Origin: Polynucleobacter sp. HIN5
GTDB lineage: Bacteria; Pseudomonadota; Gammaproteobacteria; Burkholderiales; Burkholderiaceae
Assembly (NCBI RefSeq): GCF_030297555.1
Contig: NZ_AP028136.1
Coordinates: 744,001-808,000 of the forward strand
Length of the DNA: 64,000 nt
Direction: 5' to 3'
The translations under genes and the position numbers were made by a program. Below are positions 49,763 to 58,550 of this stretch, one piece after another (position 1 is the first letter of the stretch; each line of letters begins with the position of its first letter). The notes under the pieces were generated by a model. That model was not told where the DNA came from, made no database searches, and saw only the letters and a list, made by a program, of their open reading frames with translations.

Positions 49763-50740
49763 ATGAAGACCACCTTCCTAGACTTTGAGCAAGCGGTAGC
49801 TGAGCTTGAGACCAAAATCGAAGAACTCCGCTATGTACAAGACGAGTCCTCGGTGGATATCTCAAGCGAGCTCAAGGCGCTCTCAGAAAAAAGCCAACAG
49901 CTCACCAAAGAGATCTATGAGGGCTTAACGCCTTGGCAGGTCTCTCAGGTGGCGCGTCATCCACAGCGCCCCTATACGCTTGATTACATCCAAGCTTTGT
50001 TCACTGACTTTCATGAGTTGCACGGCGATCGGGTTTTTGCCGATGATCAATCGATTATTGGCGGCCTTGCGCGCTTCAATGGCAAACCCTGCATGGTGAT
50101 TGGTCATCAAAAGGGTCGAGATACCAAAGAGCGCGCGATGCGTAATTTTGGAATGAGTCGGCCTGAAGGCTATCGCAAGGCCATGCGACTGATGCGTCTT
50201 GCTGAGAAGTTTGGCTTACCGGTCTTTACCTTCGTTGATACCCCCGGTGCATTTCCAGGAATTGATGCCGAGGAGCGTAACCAATCCGAAGCCATTGGTC
50301 ACAATCTGTATACTCAAGCTGAACTGAAAGTGCCCATCATTACCACCATCATTGGTGAGGGCGGTTCGGGCGGCGCACTGGCTATTGCCATGGGCGATGT
50401 CGTCATGATGTTGCAATACTCAACGTATTCCGTGATCTCACCCGAAGGATGTGCTTCGATCTTATGGAAGACCGCCGAGAAGGCTCCCGATGCAGCCGAG
50501 CAATTGGCGCTCACTGCACAACGTCTGAAAGATCTTAAATTGATTGATACGATCGTGCCAGAACCCGTGGGTGCTGCGCATCGAGATTACGAAGCCATGA
50601 TGGCCAATATGAATAAAGCACTTGCACGCGCTCTCTCGGAGGTCGAAGACCTGTCTGAGAAAGAACTGCTCGAGCGCCGTCATCAACGGTTCATGAGCTA
50701 TGGCCAGTTCAAAGAAGTCAAAGTCAAAGACGCAAGCTAA
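49763..50740 (+). CDS. accA: Acetyl-CoA carboxylase carboxyltransferase subunit alpha
   Basis: 325 aa, ordinary length. The N-terminal coiled-coil is [20 protein letters not shown]. The crotonase-fold core has [38 protein letters not shown] and [13 protein letters not shown]. First step of fatty-acid synthesis with AccB, AccC and AccD. Its end overlaps tilS by 41 bases. Confidence 0.97.
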   Translation: MKTTFLDFEQAVAELETKIEELRYVQDESSVDISSELKALSEKSQQLTKEIYEGLTPWQVSQVARHPQRPYTLDYIQALFTDFHELHGDRVFADDQSIIGGLARFNGKPCMVIGHQKGRDTKERAMRNFGMSRPEGYRKAMRLMRLAEKFGLPVFTFVDTPGAFPGIDAEERNQSEAIGHNLYTQAELKVPIITTIIGEGGSGGALAIAMGDVVMMLQYSTYSVISPEGCASILWKTAEKAPDAAEQLALTAQRLKDLKLIDTIVPEPVGAAHRDYEAMMANMNKALARALSEVEDLSEKELLERRHQRFMSYGQFKEVKVKDAS

Positions 50741-51980
50741 ACGAATTGGTGTGGCCTTCAGTGGGGGCCTCGATTCCGTGGTGTTGCTTGATGCTGTCAG
50801 TAAGGCCTATCCCAACGATGTGGTGTATGCGCTTCATGTGCATCATGGGCTCCAAGCTCAGGCAGATGAGTGGTTGCTGTTCTGTGAGCGTCAAGCAAAA
50901 CGCTACAAGATTGCCTTTGACTTCCGACTACTGCATTTGCCAATCACTGCGAACATTGAGGCCCATGCACGCCAAGCGCGCTATGAGGCATTGCTTGGGC
51001 TGTGTGATCAATATGAACTTGATCATTTATTGTTTGCGCATCATCAGCACGATCAAGCCGAGACCGTGCTCTTGCAACTTTTGCGAGGCGCTGGCCCTGC
51101 AGGCCTTGCTGGAATGCCTGCCCATAAAGAACTGCAAACCCCTAATGGTAGAACCGTCCACGTATGGCGACCTCTATTGGAGCAAGACCGTACCCAATTA
51201 AAGACCTATGCCAAGCAACACAAGCTGTCTTGGGTGGAGGATCCCAGTAATCAAAACACGCGCTATCGCCGCAACGCCATCCGTAAAAAAATTCTGCCAG
51301 AGTTAGAGCAGATTCAGGGTGGGGCAATTGCAAACCTAGCGCGCAGTGCGCAATGGCTTGCTCAGTCGCAAGTTTTGATGGATCAGCTTGCACAGCACGA
51401 TGCGCGTACCTGGATCAATCGCAATCAACTCACTATTGCGCCATTGATAGCGCTCTACTGCCAAGATCCTGCTCGCGCTACCAATGTGATGCGCTATTGG
51501 CTCAAACGCAACCAACTATCCATGCCCTCGACAGAGCGTTTGCAATCCTGGTGGCGTGATCTCCAGTCCTTGCGTGCTGGTGCGAAATTAGAGTGGTTGC
51601 ATGATCGTCATGCCATCCGAGCGTGGCGCAATGCCTTGCGAATTGAATCTGCGCAAACTTCCAAGCGCGGCCAATGGATTTTTGTGCCAATCCCCGAACG
51701 CTCCAATCAAGCAGGTCTTTCATGGGAATACTGCCAACAGGCCAAATCGATTGAGAGTAGACCTCGCGCTGGAGGCGAGCGTTTGAAGATCAAGCCCAAT
51801 ACCCCCAGTAAAAGTCTTAAAAATCTATATCAAGAAGCCGGGGTGCCACCTTGGCAACGCCAAATCCCACTTTTATTTATCGATGGCACCCTCATTGCCG
51901 CTGAGGGCCTCGGGGTGAGCATTACTCACTTAACGACCAAGGGCCCGCGCGTTTGGCCCGAGTGGTCCTATTTGGATTAA
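50700..51980 (+). CDS. tilS: tRNA(Ile)-lysidine synthase
   Basis: 426 aa. The PP-loop [13 protein letters not shown] (about 20-32) is the ATP pyrophosphatase motif. [11 protein letters not shown] and [28 protein letters not shown] are also conserved. It modifies C34 of the CAU-anticodon tRNA-Ile to lysidine. The C-terminal tRNA-binding domain (about 345-426) is present. The start lies inside accA; a later start would lose the Lys-rich leader only. Confidence 0.93.
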   Translation: MASSKKSKSKTQAKRIGVAFSGGLDSVVLLDAVSKAYPNDVVYALHVHHGLQAQADEWLLFCERQAKRYKIAFDFRLLHLPITANIEAHARQARYEALLGLCDQYELDHLLFAHHQHDQAETVLLQLLRGAGPAGLAGMPAHKELQTPNGRTVHVWRPLLEQDRTQLKTYAKQHKLSWVEDPSNQNTRYRRNAIRKKILPELEQIQGGAIANLARSAQWLAQSQVLMDQLAQHDARTWINRNQLTIAPLIALYCQDPARATNVMRYWLKRNQLSMPSTERLQSWWRDLQSLRAGAKLEWLHDRHAIRAWRNALRIESAQTSKRGQWIFVPIPERSNQAGLSWEYCQQAKSIESRPRAGGERLKIKPNTPSKSLKNLYQEAGVPPWQRQIPLLFIDGTLIAAEGLGVSITHLTTKGPRVWPEWSYLD

Positions 51981-52031
51981 GAAAAACAAAACCCTGTAAA
52001 ATCATCAGTTTTGCAATTCAGTAAAACGAAT

Positions 52032-53282
52032 ATGTCTTTAATTGTTCATAAGTACGGTGGCACTTCGATGGGATCCATCGAGCGCATACAAAATGTGGCC
52101 AAACGGGTTGCGAAGTGGATGCGCGCAGGTCACCAAGTAGTGGTGGTGCCATCGGCCATGTCGGGCGAGACTAATCGCCTGTTAGGGCTTGCAAAAGAAT
52201 TAAGCACATCCCCAAACCCTAGAGAACTCGATCAAATTGCCGCAACCGGTGAGCAGGTCAGCTCCGGTCTGCTTGCTATCGCCCTCCAAGAACAAGGAAT
52301 TGATGCGATTAGTTACTCAGGTTGGCAGGTCACGGTGCATACCGATTCGGCCTACACCAAGGCACGGATCATGGGCATTGATGATGCCAAGATCAAAAAA
52401 GATTTAGATGCCGGCAGGGCAGTCGTGATCACCGGATTCCAAGGGGTTGATCCACAGGGTAACGTGACCACCCTAGGTCGTGGTGGTTCAGATACTTCTG
52501 CAGTTGCTGTGGCCGCAGCCCTCAAGGCTGATGAGTGCTTAATCTATACCGATGTGGATGGCGTTTACACCACCGACCCCCGCGTTTGTGAGGACGCACG
52601 TCGCCTCGATCAGATTACCTTTGAAGAGATGCTGGAAATGGCAAGCCTTGGCTCTAAGGTCTTGCAAATACGCTCAGTGGAATTTGCTGGTAAGTACAAA
52701 GTGAAGACCCGTGTGTTGTCATCACTAACCGATCCGCTAATTCCGCTTGATCAAGAAATGAAGTCGGGTACTTTAATTACCTTTGAAGAGGACACCACCA
52801 TGGAAGCCGCTGTAATCTCAGGAATCGCATTTGCACGCGATGAGGCCAAGATCACTGTGATTGATGTACCAGATCGTCCTGGCATCGCCTATCAAATCTT
52901 GGGCCCCATTGCTGAAGCCAATATTGATGTGGACATGATTATTCAGAATCAATCGGTTGAAGGTAAGACCGATTTCACATTCACCGTACCACGCGCTGAT
53001 TATCAAAAAGCCCTCGATCTGCTGAAAAAGAGTGTGCAAGCGCATATTGATGCGAAAGATATTATTGGCGACCCCAAGGTATCGAAAGTATCCGTAGTGG
53101 GTGTTGGAATGCGCTCCCACGTTGGTGTAGCCAGTAAGATGTTTAGAACTTTATCGGAAGAGGGCATCAATATTTTGATGATCTCAACTAGTGAGATTAA
53201 GATCTCAGTCGTGATTGATGAGAAATACATGGAACTCGCAGTCAGAGCCCTTCATAAAGCCTTTGAATTGGATCAGAAGTAA
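52032..53282 (+). CDS. lysC: Aspartate kinase
   Basis: 416 aa. The ATG at 52032 (MSLIVHKYGGTSMGS) is chosen over a TTG at 52011 because the family's first strand begins here. Kinase domain: KYGGTSMGS, GRGGSDTSAVAVAAAL and YTDVDGVYTTDPR. Two C-terminal ACT domains (about 265-410, ending with ILMISTSEIKISVVID) mediate lysine/threonine feedback. Together with dapA it serves the same pathway. Confidence 0.96.
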   Translation: MSLIVHKYGGTSMGSIERIQNVAKRVAKWMRAGHQVVVVPSAMSGETNRLLGLAKELSTSPNPRELDQIAATGEQVSSGLLAIALQEQGIDAISYSGWQVTVHTDSAYTKARIMGIDDAKIKKDLDAGRAVVITGFQGVDPQGNVTTLGRGGSDTSAVAVAAALKADECLIYTDVDGVYTTDPRVCEDARRLDQITFEEMLEMASLGSKVLQIRSVEFAGKYKVKTRVLSSLTDPLIPLDQEMKSGTLITFEEDTTMEAAVISGIAFARDEAKITVIDVPDRPGIAYQILGPIAEANIDVDMIIQNQSVEGKTDFTFTVPRADYQKALDLLKKSVQAHIDAKDIIGDPKVSKVSVVGVGMRSHVGVASKMFRTLSEEGINILMISTSEIKISVVIDEKYMELAVRALHKAFELDQK

Positions 53283-53304
53283 ACTAGCGATATTGAAGTA
53301 ATAC

Positions 53305-53399
53305 GGAGACGTGGCCGAGCTGGTCGAAGGCACTCCCCTGCTAAGGGAGCATCTGTGCTAAAACACGGATCGGAGGTTCGAATCCTCTCGTCTCCGCCA
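53305..53399 (+). tRNA. tRNA-Ser (GCT)
   Basis: 95 nt class II tRNA with encoded CCA. Acceptor GGAGACG pairs with CGTCTCC. The anticodon loop CTGCTAA gives anticodon GCT; a long variable arm follows (CATCTGTGCTAAAACACGGAT), and the T-arm is GGAGGTTCGAATCCTCT. It lies 22 bases after lysC. Confidence 0.97.
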
Positions 53400-53420
53400 A
53401 TCACTAAAGGGAAGAATTCA

Positions 53421-54221
53421 ATGCAACTTCCTCTTATCTGTCGTTTCGCTTTAGTCTCAATTCTTTTTTGCTTTACAAGCTTTGTTCAGGCTGCAACTAA
53501 AGATTGCATGTTTGTTTTGATGCATGGCAAGTGGGGCGGCCCGCAATCTCCCTATCTCAAGGAATTAGCCAAGCAAGTAAGTACAGTATGCGAGGTCGAG
53601 CTCCGCGAAATGCCATGGTCACGGAACCGTAATTACGATGAAACCTACGAGAGTGCCCTCAATCAATTAGCAGGAAGTGTTAAAGGGTATCGAAATAAAG
53701 GCTTTCGGCTAGTTTTTATTGGCGGGCAGAGTTTTGGTGCTAACGCTGCTATGGCATATCAAGCCTATATTGGTGATGCCGATGCAATCATTGCGTTGGC
53801 TCCAGGACACTCCCCAAGTTTGATGTACGAGCGTGGCATGACTGGATCAGACCTCGACCGCGCCAAAAAGGCAATTGCTGATGGGAAACCAGACACTCTA
53901 ATTTCATTTACAGATCTGAATCAAGGTCGACAGAGAGATTTTAAAATTCGGGCCGATGTATTTTGGAGTTACTTTAATCCCAATGGCCTTGGCAATATGA
54001 CCTTAACCGCTGAACAGTTCAAGAAAAGCACGCCTTTTATGTGGGTCATCGGGCGTTTAGACCCTCTGTATCCATCAGGATCTGCCTATGCATTTGATCG
54101 TGTGCCACCAAACCCCAATAATACCTATGTGGTGGTTAGCGCTGACCACGCCACAACCCCAGAGGAAGCTGCTCCGCAAGTGTTGAATTGGGTTAAAAAA
54201 GTAAGTACTACGAAGCCGTGA
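53421..54221 (+). CDS. Exported alpha/beta-hydrolase-like protein
   Basis: 266 aa from the ATG at 53421, which follows an AAAGGGAAG box; an earlier in-frame start would lie inside tRNA-Ser. Signal peptide about 1-23 (FALVSILFCFTSFVQAA). The mature part begins KDCMFVLMHGKWGGPQ, with HGK as oxyanion loop. The nucleophile elbow is GGQSFGAN (Gly-x-Ser-x-Gly). The late D in IGRLDPLYPSG and H in SADHATTPEEA complete a triad. Substrate unknown; periplasmic. Confidence 0.75.
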   Translation: MQLPLICRFALVSILFCFTSFVQAATKDCMFVLMHGKWGGPQSPYLKELAKQVSTVCEVELREMPWSRNRNYDETYESALNQLAGSVKGYRNKGFRLVFIGGQSFGANAAMAYQAYIGDADAIIALAPGHSPSLMYERGMTGSDLDRAKKAIADGKPDTLISFTDLNQGRQRDFKIRADVFWSYFNPNGLGNMTLTAEQFKKSTPFMWVIGRLDPLYPSGSAYAFDRVPPNPNNTYVVVSADHATTPEEAAPQVLNWVKKVSTTKP

Positions 54222-54373
54222 ATCAATCTTTTAAAGGCAATAAAAGCTATTTACCCAGTAAGCCTTGTGTGGTATGCGGCCGCACCATGACCTGGCGTAA
54301 GTCTTGGGCCAAAAACTGGGAGAGTGTGTTGTACTGCTCTGATGCATGTCGTAAGAAAAAATCAGCTAAATAG
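54218..54373 (+). CDS. DUF2256 family zinc-ribbon-like miniprotein
   Basis: 51 aa, GTG start overlapping the preceding stop by four bases. KCxxC-type zinc-binding pattern in KPCVVCGRTMTWRKSWAKNWESVLYCSDACR gives four Cys (CVVC and CSDAC) around a conserved Trp-Arg-Lys core, which is the DUF2256 signature. The function is unknown. It is too short to appear in a standard ORF listing. Confidence 0.85.
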   Translation: MNQSFKGNKSYLPSKPCVVCGRTMTWRKSWAKNWESVLYCSDACRKKKSAK

Positions 54374-54473
54374 CCTAGTTTGTTAGGTATTTACTTAGCT
54401 AAAACCCTAAGTCGCCTAGCCTTCACCCTCATTAAGGCGTAGAGTGAATAATCGACACCATAAGGAGACGATC

Positions 54474-55001
54474 ATGAACACCATAAAAATCTTGGCCGCA
54501 CTATCCGTTGCTGGTCTCGTTGCCGGATGTAACCCCATGGGTGGGGGCTCAGGACAAAAAGCAAGCGCGAACTTAGAGTCGCGATCGGGCTCCAGTGTGA
54601 AAGGTGATGTGCAATTTGTATGGCAAGGTAGCGATGTCATGGTGACCGCTCGGGTTAGTGGACTCAAGCCAAACTCCGAACATGGTTTTCATGTCCATGA
54701 GAAGGGTGATTGTTCTGCGCCAGATGCGATGAGTGCTGCGGGGCACTTTAATCCCGATGGAAAGGCCCATGGATCTCCCGGAAGCTCACACAGCCATTCT
54801 GGTGATTTGCCAAATCTCAAGGCTGATGCCAATGGCAACGCAAATTACTCAGCGAAAGTTCATGGTATTACAGTGAACACTGGTCCTGCCGGAATCGTTG
54901 GCCGCTCAGTCGTGATCCATCGCGATCCGGATGACTACAAATCACAACCCGCGGGTAACTCAGGCCCTAGACTTGCTTGTGGCTTGATTCGTAGTACTTA
55001 A
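54474..55001 (+). CDS. sodC: Cu/Zn superoxide dismutase (lipoprotein)
   Basis: 175 aa from ATG at 54474 with an AAGGAG box. The signal ends in the lipobox VAGC (Cys at about residue 19), so it is probably a lipoprotein facing the periplasm. Metal ligands: GFHVHEKGDC (Cu His pair), AGHFNPDGKAHG, HSHSGDLPN (bridging His and Zn ligands) and VVIHRDPDDY. The disulfide Cys lie in GDC and LACGLI. Detoxifies periplasmic superoxide. All catalytic residues appear intact. Confidence 0.93.
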   Translation: MNTIKILAALSVAGLVAGCNPMGGGSGQKASANLESRSGSSVKGDVQFVWQGSDVMVTARVSGLKPNSEHGFHVHEKGDCSAPDAMSAAGHFNPDGKAHGSPGSSHSHSGDLPNLKADANGNANYSAKVHGITVNTGPAGIVGRSVVIHRDPDDYKSQPAGNSGPRLACGLIRST

Positions 55002-55007
55002 ATCAAT

Positions 55008-56033
55008 TTAGACCAAGCGTTTACAGACGGCGTCTGTGAACTGCTTGGTACTTGCTGTACCTTTAAGATCCCCAGTGCGGATCTGGTCAACATTGAGTGT
55101 ATCGATAATGGCAGTGCGTAAACGCGTTGCTAAATCCTGTTTACCCACATGATCGAGCATCATGGCCGATGCCAACAGAATGGAGATCGGATTAGCAATC
55201 CCTTTGCCAGCAATATCGGGAGCCGAGCCGTGCACAGCCTCAAAAATCGCAGTGTTGGTACCAATATTTCCCCCCGGTGCCATTCCAAGACCACCAACCA
55301 AGCCTGCAATCTGATCCGACAAAATGTCGCCAAAGAGATTGGTACATAGCAGCATGTCAAAACGCCAGGGATTCATGACCAGCTGCATGGCGCAGGCATC
55401 CACAATCATGTCTTCGATCTCAACCCGACCTTCATACTCTTTCGATACATCCCGTGCGGCATCCAAAAAGACGCCAGTGAGAAGCTTCAGAATATTGGCT
55501 TTATGTACAACGGTAATCTTCTTGCGACCATTCTTGAGGGCATACTCAAAGGCAAAGCGCGCAATTCGTTTACTACCTTCATAGGTGTTCATGCCGGTTG
55601 AGACGGCTACGGCTTTGGGATTGTCACCCACCGGAATTAAGTACTCATGGGCTACATAGAAACCACCCAAGTTCTCCCGAATCAACACGATATCGATGTC
55701 TTCATAGCGACCAGGGATCATCGTTTTCGCAGGGCGCACATTGGCATACAACTCAAACTCCTCACGCAAGCGAACATTGGAGGAACGAAAGCCGCCACCA
55801 ACAGGCGTGGTGAGAGGCCCCTTTAAGGCCAGATGATTCTGACGAATACTTTCCAGAGTTTGAGCGGGCAAGGGATCACCCAGTGCCTCAACACCTGCAA
55901 CCCCGGCTTGCTGAACGTCCCAGGCAAATGGGCTGCCTAGGGTTTCAAAGATCTGGATGGTCGACTCGACGATCTCAGGGCCAATTCCGTCTCCGGGGAT
56001 GAGGGTAGCGGTCAAGGGCTTCGATGAACTCAT
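55008..56033 (-). CDS. NAD-type isocitrate/isopropylmalate dehydrogenase family, probably isocitrate dehydrogenase
   Basis: 341 aa beta-decarboxylating dehydrogenase. Substrate-binding [20 protein letters not shown] gives Ser and Asn residues typical of isocitrate binding. The NAD-region motif that is usually RENTEGLY reads [12 protein letters not shown] here (119-130). Metal-binding Asp residues are in the segment [28 protein letters not shown]-type IDH is a good guess in this clade; isopropylmalate or tartrate dehydrogenase are less likely alternatives. Confidence 0.82.
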   Translation of the reverse strand: MSSSKPLTATLIPGDGIGPEIVESTIQIFETLGSPFAWDVQQAGVAGVEALGDPLPAQTLESIRQNHLALKGPLTTPVGGGFRSSNVRLREEFELYANVRPAKTMIPGRYEDIDIVLIRENLGGFYVAHEYLIPVGDNPKAVAVSTGMNTYEGSKRIARFAFEYALKNGRKKITVVHKANILKLLTGVFLDAARDVSKEYEGRVEIEDMIVDACAMQLVMNPWRFDMLLCTNLFGDILSDQIAGLVGGLGMAPGGNIGTNTAIFEAVHGSAPDIAGKGIANPISILLASAMMLDHVGKQDLATRLRTAIIDTLNVDQIRTGDLKGTASTKQFTDAVCKRLV

Positions 56034-56097
56034 GATGGGTGCTTAGATTATGATCAGAATTCTTTATTTTAGATCCTTTGAGCGAGCACTCGACAAA

Positions 56098-56688
56098 ATG
56101 ACCAATCCAATACCAACCAACATCCAAGAGCAACTCTTTACTCAAGCAAGAACCGTACATGCCTTTGAATCACACCCCATCAGTGACGAACAAATTAGCC
56201 AGTTGTATGAGCTGATGAAGTGGGGGCCGACCGCGTTTAATGCACAGCCTGCACGCTATGTCTTTGTGCGCAGTGAAGCAGCAAAAGAGCGCTTATTGCC
56301 TGCGTTGAGCCCAGGAAACGTTGCACAAGTGAAAAGCGCATCGGTCACCGTGATTATTGCTTACGACACGCAATTTTATGAGCACTTACCAAGTCTATAT
56401 CCGGCCATGGACGCCAAACCCTTCTTTGAAGGAAAGCCAGCAGCGACCGAAGTGGCTGCTTTACGGAATAGCTCCTTACAGGGCGCTTACTTACTATTAG
56501 CTGCACGTAGTTTGGGTTGGGATTGTGGGCCGATGTCAGGGTTTGATCCTACTAAAGTAAACCAAGCATTCTTTCCAGATGGTCGCTATCACGCAAATTT
56601 CTTGATGAATATTGGTATTGCAAATCCGAGCGGGATCTATCCACGAGGTCCACGTTTAGCCTTTGGGGATGTTGCCCAGATCCTCTAA
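56098..56688 (+). CDS. rutE: RutE-like nitroreductase / malonic semialdehyde reductase
   Basis: 196 aa from ATG at 56098, the same length as E. coli RutE; an earlier ATG at 56050 has a non-homologous leader. FMN nitroreductase fold: ARTVHAFESHPISDEQISQLYELMKWGPTAFNAQPARYVFV, then the NADPH-contact GCxxMSGFD-type CGPMSGFDPTKV. In E. coli it removes malonic semialdehyde in pyrimidine degradation; no other rut genes are nearby, so that role is not proven here. Confidence 0.85.
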   Translation: MTNPIPTNIQEQLFTQARTVHAFESHPISDEQISQLYELMKWGPTAFNAQPARYVFVRSEAAKERLLPALSPGNVAQVKSASVTVIIAYDTQFYEHLPSLYPAMDAKPFFEGKPAATEVAALRNSSLQGAYLLLAARSLGWDCGPMSGFDPTKVNQAFFPDGRYHANFLMNIGIANPSGIYPRGPRLAFGDVAQIL

Positions 56689-56719
56689 ACTGAGAACTCA
56701 TTTAACAAAAGGAAGAACC

Positions 56720-56896
56720 ATGGGCTATTTTCCAAGCGATACACTGCGCCGCGTGATGATGGCGATCTTTGTGATCCTCGCGATCATTGAGCTAAGCCGT
56801 GGATCATGGTTCTTTATTGTGGATATCCTGTTTGCCTTGTCACTTTCACCAAAGATCTTGGCCACTGTGATTGGCATCTTCAAACGCAAAGAATAA
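56720..56896 (+). CDS. Small hydrophobic membrane protein
   Basis: 58 aa with an AAAGGAAG box before the ATG. Two hydrophobic segments (about 12-26 and 32-52) and a basic C-terminus KRKE, likely a two-pass inner-membrane protein. I do not recognise a family. It follows RutE by 31 bases on the same strand. Confidence 0.65.
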   Translation: MGYFPSDTLRRVMMAIFVILAIIELSRGSWFFIVDILFALSLSPKILATVIGIFKRKE

Positions 56897-56898
56897 GT

Positions 56899-57309
56899 TC
56901 AGGATTGCGGGGGTATCGAGTAGGTCGCCGTGGCATGGGCGATTGGATCGGGGTCAGTTCCTGAGTAAATGAAGACCTCTCCAACCACTAGGCTCTTGCC
57001 CAGCTTCAGCAGTCGAGACTGAGCACGGATTTCAGGGCTGGGCTTTGGCCGTCGTAAGAAATTAATATTCAAGCTAGTAGTGACGGTGAGTGGCACGATA
57101 CCGATCTCACCAAGAATCGCCACATAGACTGCAACATCAGCAAGTGCCATCATGGTTGGACCTGAAACCGTCCCACCTGGGCGTAGCTCATCCTGACCCA
57201 CCGGATGGATAACCAATGCTGTACGATCACCCACTTCCTTGATCTGACACTTGGTTTGCGGAAAATCTTTCTTCAAGAAGGCGGCGATTTGGTCTCGGGT
57301 AGCTGACAT
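56899..57309 (-). CDS. PaaI family hotdog thioesterase
   Basis: 136 aa. LRPGGTVSGPTMMALADVAVYVAILGEIG is the central helix, with Ser-Gly-Pro in place of the usual His-Gly-Gly, and TTSLNINFLRRPKPSPEI follows. The second acyl-CoA thioesterase of this type in the window. It is convergent with the small membrane protein gene two bases away. Confidence 0.82.
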   Translation of the reverse strand: MSATRDQIAAFLKKDFPQTKCQIKEVGDRTALVIHPVGQDELRPGGTVSGPTMMALADVAVYVAILGEIGIVPLTVTTSLNINFLRRPKPSPEIRAQSRLLKLGKSLVVGEVFIYSGTDPDPIAHATATYSIPPQS

Positions 57310-57376
57310 ACAAAGTGAATCCTAATTGATTGGATCAATCATTTTAGGCGAGCCCAAAGAGTGGTTTAATACAGGG

Positions 57377-57682
57377 ATGCGTATTTCTATTTCTCTCTCC
57401 AGTTTTCTGATATCAGCCGCGACCGCTAACCTAGCACTTGCGCAGGTATCACCGCTCCAGCCCAATGAACTGAAGGCCATCAATGAGCAACCCTTAGTGC
57501 CCCAACAAGGTGTCATGGGTAAACCTAAGCCATTGCCACCAGAGACCGCACCGCAAGGCATCATTGTGGGTCCCAGCTATCAAAGCGACACCCGAGGTGA
57601 AGCAGAGGCGAAGTCTTTAGAGGACAATTCAGTGCAACCCATGAACCCCCGTGAGGGATTAATCACGATCCCATTTAATTAA
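57377..57682 (+). CDS. Secreted Pro/Gln-rich protein of unknown function
   Basis: 101 aa from an ATG at 57377, which has only a weak ribosome-binding site. Signal peptide about 1-24 (ISLSSFLISAATANLALAQ). The mature chain is hydrophilic and Pro-rich (PLVPQQGVMGKPKPLPPETAPQG) with no Cys. I do not recognise a family. It is followed 12 bases later by the SRPBCC-type gene. Confidence 0.6.
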   Translation: MRISISLSSFLISAATANLALAQVSPLQPNELKAINEQPLVPQQGVMGKPKPLPPETAPQGIIVGPSYQSDTRGEAEAKSLEDNSVQPMNPREGLITIPFN

Positions 57683-57694
57683 TTCGCATTATTG

Positions 57695-58261
57695 ATGTTG
57701 TTTCGTTCGCTTTGCAGTGTTTTGCTTTGGGCATCTTATTCTTTGGTATGGGCCTCATCCAATCCTTATGATCTCAATCTTCAGGTCTACCCCAAGGGGG
57801 ATCGATTTCAGATCATTGCCAATTACAAAGTTACCTTGAGTCCATGTCAGGCTTTGCTATACCTCAAGGACTATGAGGGCGCGAAATCGATACCCGGAAT
57901 TAAAGAATCAAAGATTCTGAGAAGAAGCGGAAACCAAGTGATCGTAGAGCGAGTGGTGGAGGACCGAATTCTCTTAATCCCCATTGAGTTACGCTCCACC
58001 GTGCAGTACAAGGAGCTTTCAGATCAAATCATCGACTTTGAACAAATTAGTGGTGACGCTAAGTTGTATCAAGGAACGTGGCGAATCGAGCCTGAAGGAA
58101 ATGCAAGCCGCCTCCAGTTTCGAGCAAATGTCGAGCTCGATTCCATCGTGCCAAATTTTATTGTTGAATACTTTATTAAGAACCAAATGAGTAAGCGCTT
58201 TGAAATGATGGCAGAGAACGCGAATCAGCGCGCCGCAACACTAAAACTAAGCTGCCCTTAA
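57695..58261 (+). CDS. Exported SRPBCC/START-like domain protein
   Basis: 188 aa from ATG at 57695 (a TTG lies one codon earlier). Signal peptide about 1-20 (VLLWASYSLVWAS). The mature part has the polyketide-cyclase/START-like pattern: CQALLYLKDYEGAKSIPGIKESKILRRSGNQVIVERVVEDRILL-type strands, then a late amphipathic helix (IVEYFIKNQMSKRFEMMAENANQR). It probably binds a small hydrophobic ligand; the ligand is unknown. It ends at the terminator of the reverse-strand RNA. Confidence 0.75.
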   Translation: MLFRSLCSVLLWASYSLVWASSNPYDLNLQVYPKGDRFQIIANYKVTLSPCQALLYLKDYEGAKSIPGIKESKILRRSGNQVIVERVVEDRILLIPIELRSTVQYKELSDQIIDFEQISGDAKLYQGTWRIEPEGNASRLQFRANVELDSIVPNFIVEYFIKNQMSKRFEMMAENANQRAATLKLSCP

Positions 58262-58418
58262 CAAAAAGCCCGACGGGTATGCCGCCGGGCCGTACCACTC
58301 TTCTGAGTGGTTATCGTCGCTACGGGAGTTTGCTGTCCCGTATTGAGAGGGGCACAGGAATGTACCCACTAAGACTGGTACTGCTACCAGGCGGGTCACA
58401 CAATGACTGCGACACCAC
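58262..58418 (-). ncRNA. Structured noncoding RNA gene with own promoter and terminator
   Basis: About 157 nt on the reverse strand, predicted start near 58418. Stems: outer GUGGUGUCGC (58418-58409) with GCGAC-GAUA-ACCAC (58320-58307); CUGGUA-GCAG-UACCAG (58390-58375); GGGUAC/GUGCCC (58367-58350); UACGGGA/UCCCGUA (58343-58320); ACCACUC/GAGUGGU (58311-58294); and the terminator hairpin (58290-58268). Two stems contain G-U pairs that would be A-C mismatches on the forward strand, so the functional strand is the reverse one. No long ORF on this strand has a ribosome-binding site. Not 6S, SRP or tmRNA by eye. Function unknown. Confidence 0.75.
58263..58290 (-). terminator. Intrinsic terminator of the structured RNA
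   Basis: On the reverse strand the stem GCCCGGCGG pairs with CCGUCGGGC around a five-base loop (one G-U pair) and is followed by UUUUU. On the forward strand the G-U becomes A-C and there is no U-tract, so it works only for the reverse transcript. It also abuts the stop codon of the convergent SRPBCC gene. Confidence 0.9.
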
Positions 58419-58424
58419 GACTTC

Positions 58425-58453
58425 ATCTTAGGATTGGTACGAAGCACTGTCAA
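58425..58453 (-). promoter_or_regulatory. Sigma70-type promoter of the structured RNA
   Basis: Perfect -35 TTGACA (58453-58448), 17-base spacer, -10 TAAGAT (58430-58425), giving a start near 58418. This is among the best promoter matches in the window. Confidence 0.8.
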
Positions 58454-58550
58454 GCAAAGTAATCATGAAATTTATTTATCAATAATTGATTGAAGCAAAT
58501 CGGTATAAGCCAATGTTTTTGCAGACTTATTGCAATGTAACAATTAATGC

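Noticed and set aside
51981-52031. A-rich and T-rich stretch after tilS as a terminator
   Set aside because: The pairing is AT-only and weak, without a clear stem, so I could not support it.
53305-54221. tRNA-Ser as an integration site for an element carrying the secreted hydrolase
   Set aside because: There is no integrase, no repeated 3' tRNA fragment downstream, and base use does not change; neighbours on both sides look chromosomal.
58262-58418. The structured RNA as 6S, SRP, tmRNA or RNase P RNA
   Set aside because: It forms several separate hairpins rather than the long rod of 6S RNA. It lacks the SRP GGAAGCAGCC-type loop and is far too short, without signature sequences, for tmRNA or RNase P.
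58247-58453. Reverse-strand ORF of 68 codons across the structured RNA
   Set aside because: It runs through promoter, hairpins and terminator, has no ribosome-binding site and an unnatural composition; it is a chance open frame.
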